Positions 12,961-14,848 of a DNA stretch of 14,848 nt are shown in pieces. The translations under genes were made by a program, and so were the position numbers. Position 1 is the first letter of the stretch. Every line of letters starts with the position of its first letter. The notes under the pieces were generated by a model. That model was not told the DNA's origin. It worked only from the letters and a program-made list of their open reading frames with translations, and searched no databases. The DNA comes from Acidimicrobiia bacterium (lineage in GTDB: Bacteria > Actinomycetota > Acidimicrobiia > Acidimicrobiales > Iamiaceae). The DNA lies in assembly GCA_019247975.1 (NCBI GenBank), contig JAFBAD010000067.1, positions 1-14,848 of the forward strand, given 5' to 3'.

Positions 12961-14267
12961 CTCTGCTGGACGAAGTCCTTCTTGGACGCGTCCCACTCGT
13001 AGATGAAGACCGGGGGATCACCGTCGGCGTGGGGCGCCGGGCCGAAGGTGAACGTGCCGCCGGGCAGCGCCATCGGGCTGGCCTTCGCCGCCGCGGCGCG
13101 GAAGGTGGCGTAGTTGAGGTCCTTGCCGGCGGCCTTGGCGATGGTTTCGAACAGGCCGATGTACCGGCAGGCGCTCAGTGCGGACACGAAGTTGTCCGGC
13201 TCGCCGGTCTTGGTGTCGACCGACTTCTTGATCGTCGTGCCGGTCGCCTTCTCGATCACCTTGAGGCACGCCTGCATCTTCGGCTCGCCGTAGATCACGT
13301 CCTTGCTGGCGACGTCGGCGGCCAGTGCGTCCTTCAGCACCGAGAAGTCGGCACCGGCGGCGTCGTTCGTGTACGCGAAGATCGTGTTGGTCGTGATGAA
13401 GAGGCTCTGCGGCCGGTAGTCGGTGGTGGCCAGGCCCTTGGCCCAGCTGACCCCGCCGTTGCCGACCACGAGCACCTTGGTGGCGCCCGCCGACTTGAAC
13501 CGCTGCGCGATCACAGCGGTCTGCGCGATGGCGGCCTGCGTGTCCTCGGGCGGCACGTCGAGCACGGCGGTCGCGACCGGCTTCACGCCGAGGTCCGAGA
13601 GCAGCGGCTTGATCGTGTCGTCCAGCAGCGCCTTGTCGTTGACGATCGCGTACACGGCGATCTTCCCGTCGAGGTCACCGGCCTTGTCGAAGGCCTTCAC
13701 ACCGTCGGACTGCACGTCGCTGCTCGGCTCCAGCGTGAACCACGGCGCCTTGGCGCGGGCCAGGCGCTCGGGGTTCATGTCGCCGCCGAGTGCAGCGGTG
13801 GAGTGGTTCTCGAGCGGGCACAGGACGGCGTCGCCCAGGAAGAAGCCGACGTCGGCGAAGACGTGGTCGTCGGCGGTCAGCTTGAGACACGCCTCCTCGG
13901 CCGGTTGGGTGCCGATCGGGTTGACCGGCGCGAACACCGGCACGATCTTGCGGCCGTTGATGCCGCCCCGCTTGTTCAGGTCGTCGATGACCGCCCGGTA
14001 GGACGCCTCGTAGTCGCCGTGGCTGATGCTGGTGACGCTGGCGATCGCCTTGAGGTCCACGTAGGTGATGCCGAGCTTGATCTCGTTCGCGGTGACCCCG
14101 GGGTGCTCGGCCGCCTCCTTCGGATCCAGCGTGGTGGTGGTGCCCCCGCCCCCGCTGCCGTTCCCGCCGGAGCCGCTTGCGTTCGTCTTGGTGTCGTCGC
14201 CGGAGGTGCACCCGGCGGCGATCAGCAGTGCGACGGCTAGGAGCGCGGCCCACTTGCGCATGGTCAT
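12957..14267 (-). CDS. ABC transporter substrate-binding lipoprotein, branched-chain amino acid (LivK) type
   Basis: This 436-residue precursor opens with a lipoprotein signal peptide: M-T-M-R-K-W, a hydrophobic stretch (7-18), and lipobox IAAGC with C20 as the acylated cysteine. A Gly/Ser/Asn then Thr-rich linker (about 21-47) follows. The periplasmic-binding type 1 domain (about 60-430) begins VTANEIKLGITY and includes LNKRGGINGRKIVPVF, both typical of Leu/Ile/Val-type receptors. In such importers the domain may bind amino acids, amides, aromatic or other organic acids, so the ligand is open. Two ATGs are possible. ATG 14267 overlaps the ATPase stop by 4 bp (ATGA). ATG 14261, giving MRKWAALL, is better placed after the G-run at 14268-14272 (6-nt spacing). 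The gene follows the ATPase gene on the same strand and converges on the thioesterase. Confidence 0.93.
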   Translation of the reverse strand: MTMRKWAALLAVALLIAAGCTSGDDTKTNASGSGGNGSGGGGTTTTLDPKEAAEHPGVTANEIKLGITYVDLKAIASVTSISHGDYEASYRAVIDDLNKRGGINGRKIVPVFAPVNPIGTQPAEEACLKLTADDHVFADVGFFLGDAVLCPLENHSTAALGGDMNPERLARAKAPWFTLEPSSDVQSDGVKAFDKAGDLDGKIAVYAIVNDKALLDDTIKPLLSDLGVKPVATAVLDVPPEDTQAAIAQTAVIAQRFKSAGATKVLVVGNGGVSWAKGLATTDYRPQSLFITTNTIFAYTNDAAGADFSVLKDALAADVASKDVIYGEPKMQACLKVIEKATGTTIKKSVDTKTGEPDNFVSALSACRYIGLFETIAKAAGKDLNYATFRAAAAKASPMALPGGTFTFGPAPHADGDPPVFIYEWDASKKDFVQQS

Positions 14268-14848
14268 CCCCCGACGGTTGGTTGGGTATCGGTCACGGTG
14301 GCGCCGCTGCGGGCGATGGCCCGCTCGTCGGTGCCGAGGTAGCTGGCGATCACGGACGTGTCGTTGCGCACGGCGTCCGGCGTGCCCTCGGCGATGAGCC
14401 GGCCGAGGTCGAGGCAGTAGACGCGGTCGCTGATGCTCATGATCAGCGGCATGTCGTGCTCGATGACGAGCACAGAAGCGCCGAGCTCGCGCTGGATCTC
14501 CTTGATGAGCGGACCGAACGCCTCGGTCTCGCGCTGCGCGAGCCCGGCGGTCGGTTCGTCGAGGCAGAGGACCCGGGCGTCGAGCGCGAGGAGGCCTGCG
14601 AGCTCGACGATGCGGCGGGTGCCGGTGGAGAGGTCCGAGATGTAGCTCTGCGCGTAGCGACCGAGGCCGAGGAAGTCGATGAGGTCGTCGGCCTCGGTCC
14701 GGCGCTTGTGCTCCATGCGGACCGACGGCGGCAGGTACAGCGCAGCGGACAGGAGGCCGGTGCGATGGCGGCCCTCGAGCGCGAGCTGCACGGTCTCCCG
14801 GACGGTGAGTTCGGGGAACAGGGTGGCCGACTGGAACGTGCGCCCGAG
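14264..14848 (-). CDS. ABC transporter ATP-binding protein, LivG type, N-terminus outside window
   Basis: The frame is open to the window edge. The 194 visible C-terminal residues begin at the Q-loop (LGRTFQSATLFPELTVRETV), so Walker A and roughly 80 upstream residues lie to the right of the window; the GTG at 14791 is internal. Visible marks, by window position, are a LivG-like insertion after the Q-loop (about 14770-14690), the ABC signature as LSTGTRR (about 14640-14620, replacing LSGGQ as in many actinobacterial LivG proteins), Walker B VLCLDEPTAGL (about 14577-14545), and the H-loop VLVIEHDMP (about 14478-14452). The protein would power uptake through LivHM-type permeases, whose genes and a second ATPase are presumably further right. 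Its stop overlaps the binding-protein start (14264-14267), indicating one operon. Confidence 0.92.
   Translation of the reverse strand, partial: LGRTFQSATLFPELTVRETVQLALEGRHRTGLLSAALYLPPSVRMEHKRRTEADDLIDFLGLGRYAQSYISDLSTGTRRIVELAGLLALDARVLCLDEPTAGLAQRETEAFGPLIKEIQRELGASVLVIEHDMPLIMSISDRVYCLDLGRLIAEGTPDAVRNDTSVIASYLGTDERAIARSGATVTDTQPTVGG

Overview
The window is about 14.8 kb of very GC-rich, densely packed bacterial DNA. Genes overlap by 4 bp (GTGA/ATGA) or sit a few bases apart, GTG and TTG starts are common, and the gene families are those of actinobacterial acyl-CoA catabolism. The Gly/Thr-rich linker of the lipoprotein and the family mix suggest an actinomycete, perhaps class Acidimicrobiia. 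That placement is inference. I see no mobile elements, tRNA/rRNA genes or CRISPR array.

Layout. (1) 1-3562, plus strand: a 5'-truncated CitE/HpcH-type CoA-ester lyase, a DapB-like NAD(P)-binding reductase, and a one-chain fusion of a DUF35 zinc-ribbon/OB protein to an Ltp2-type lipid-transfer 'thiolase' that lacks the thiolase cysteine. All three are joined by 4-bp stop/start overlaps. (2) 3559-3601: a perfect 21-bp-arm inverted repeat between convergent genes. (3) 3598-4536, minus: a compact zinc alcohol dehydrogenase, divergent from (4) 4563-5186, plus: a TetR-family regulator. (5) 5179-6672, minus: an acyl-CoA synthetase, overlapping the tetR end tail to tail. (6) 6782-12942, plus: a five-gene run of acyl-CoA dehydrogenase, APH-fold kinase, zinc-free quinone oxidoreductase-type MDR protein, molybdopterin oxidoreductase and TesB-type thioesterase. 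(7) 12957-14848, minus: the substrate-binding lipoprotein and the 3'-truncated-in-window ATPase gene of a LivKG-type ABC importer. No gene-free stretch exceeds about 110 bp.

How the parts may work together (inference). The importer brings in a substrate, the synthetase makes its CoA ester, and the acyl-CoA dehydrogenase with its coupled kinase acts on it. That pair resembles the two halves of ACAD10/11 and the LvaA/LvaC step of 4-hydroxyacid catabolism. The two C-C lyases (the Ltp-DUF35 fusion and the CitE homologue) cleave the chain, the dehydrogenases and reductase adjust oxidation level, and the thioesterase frees CoA. The substrate cannot be read from the sequence; a branched, hydroxylated or isoprenoid/steroid-like acid would fit.

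The most notable non-coding signal is a shared motif, CCAGAA-NN-CTATTC, in both divergent promoter regions (adh/tetR and synthetase/dehydrogenase). It is a candidate TetR operator that would tie the separate transcription units into one regulon.
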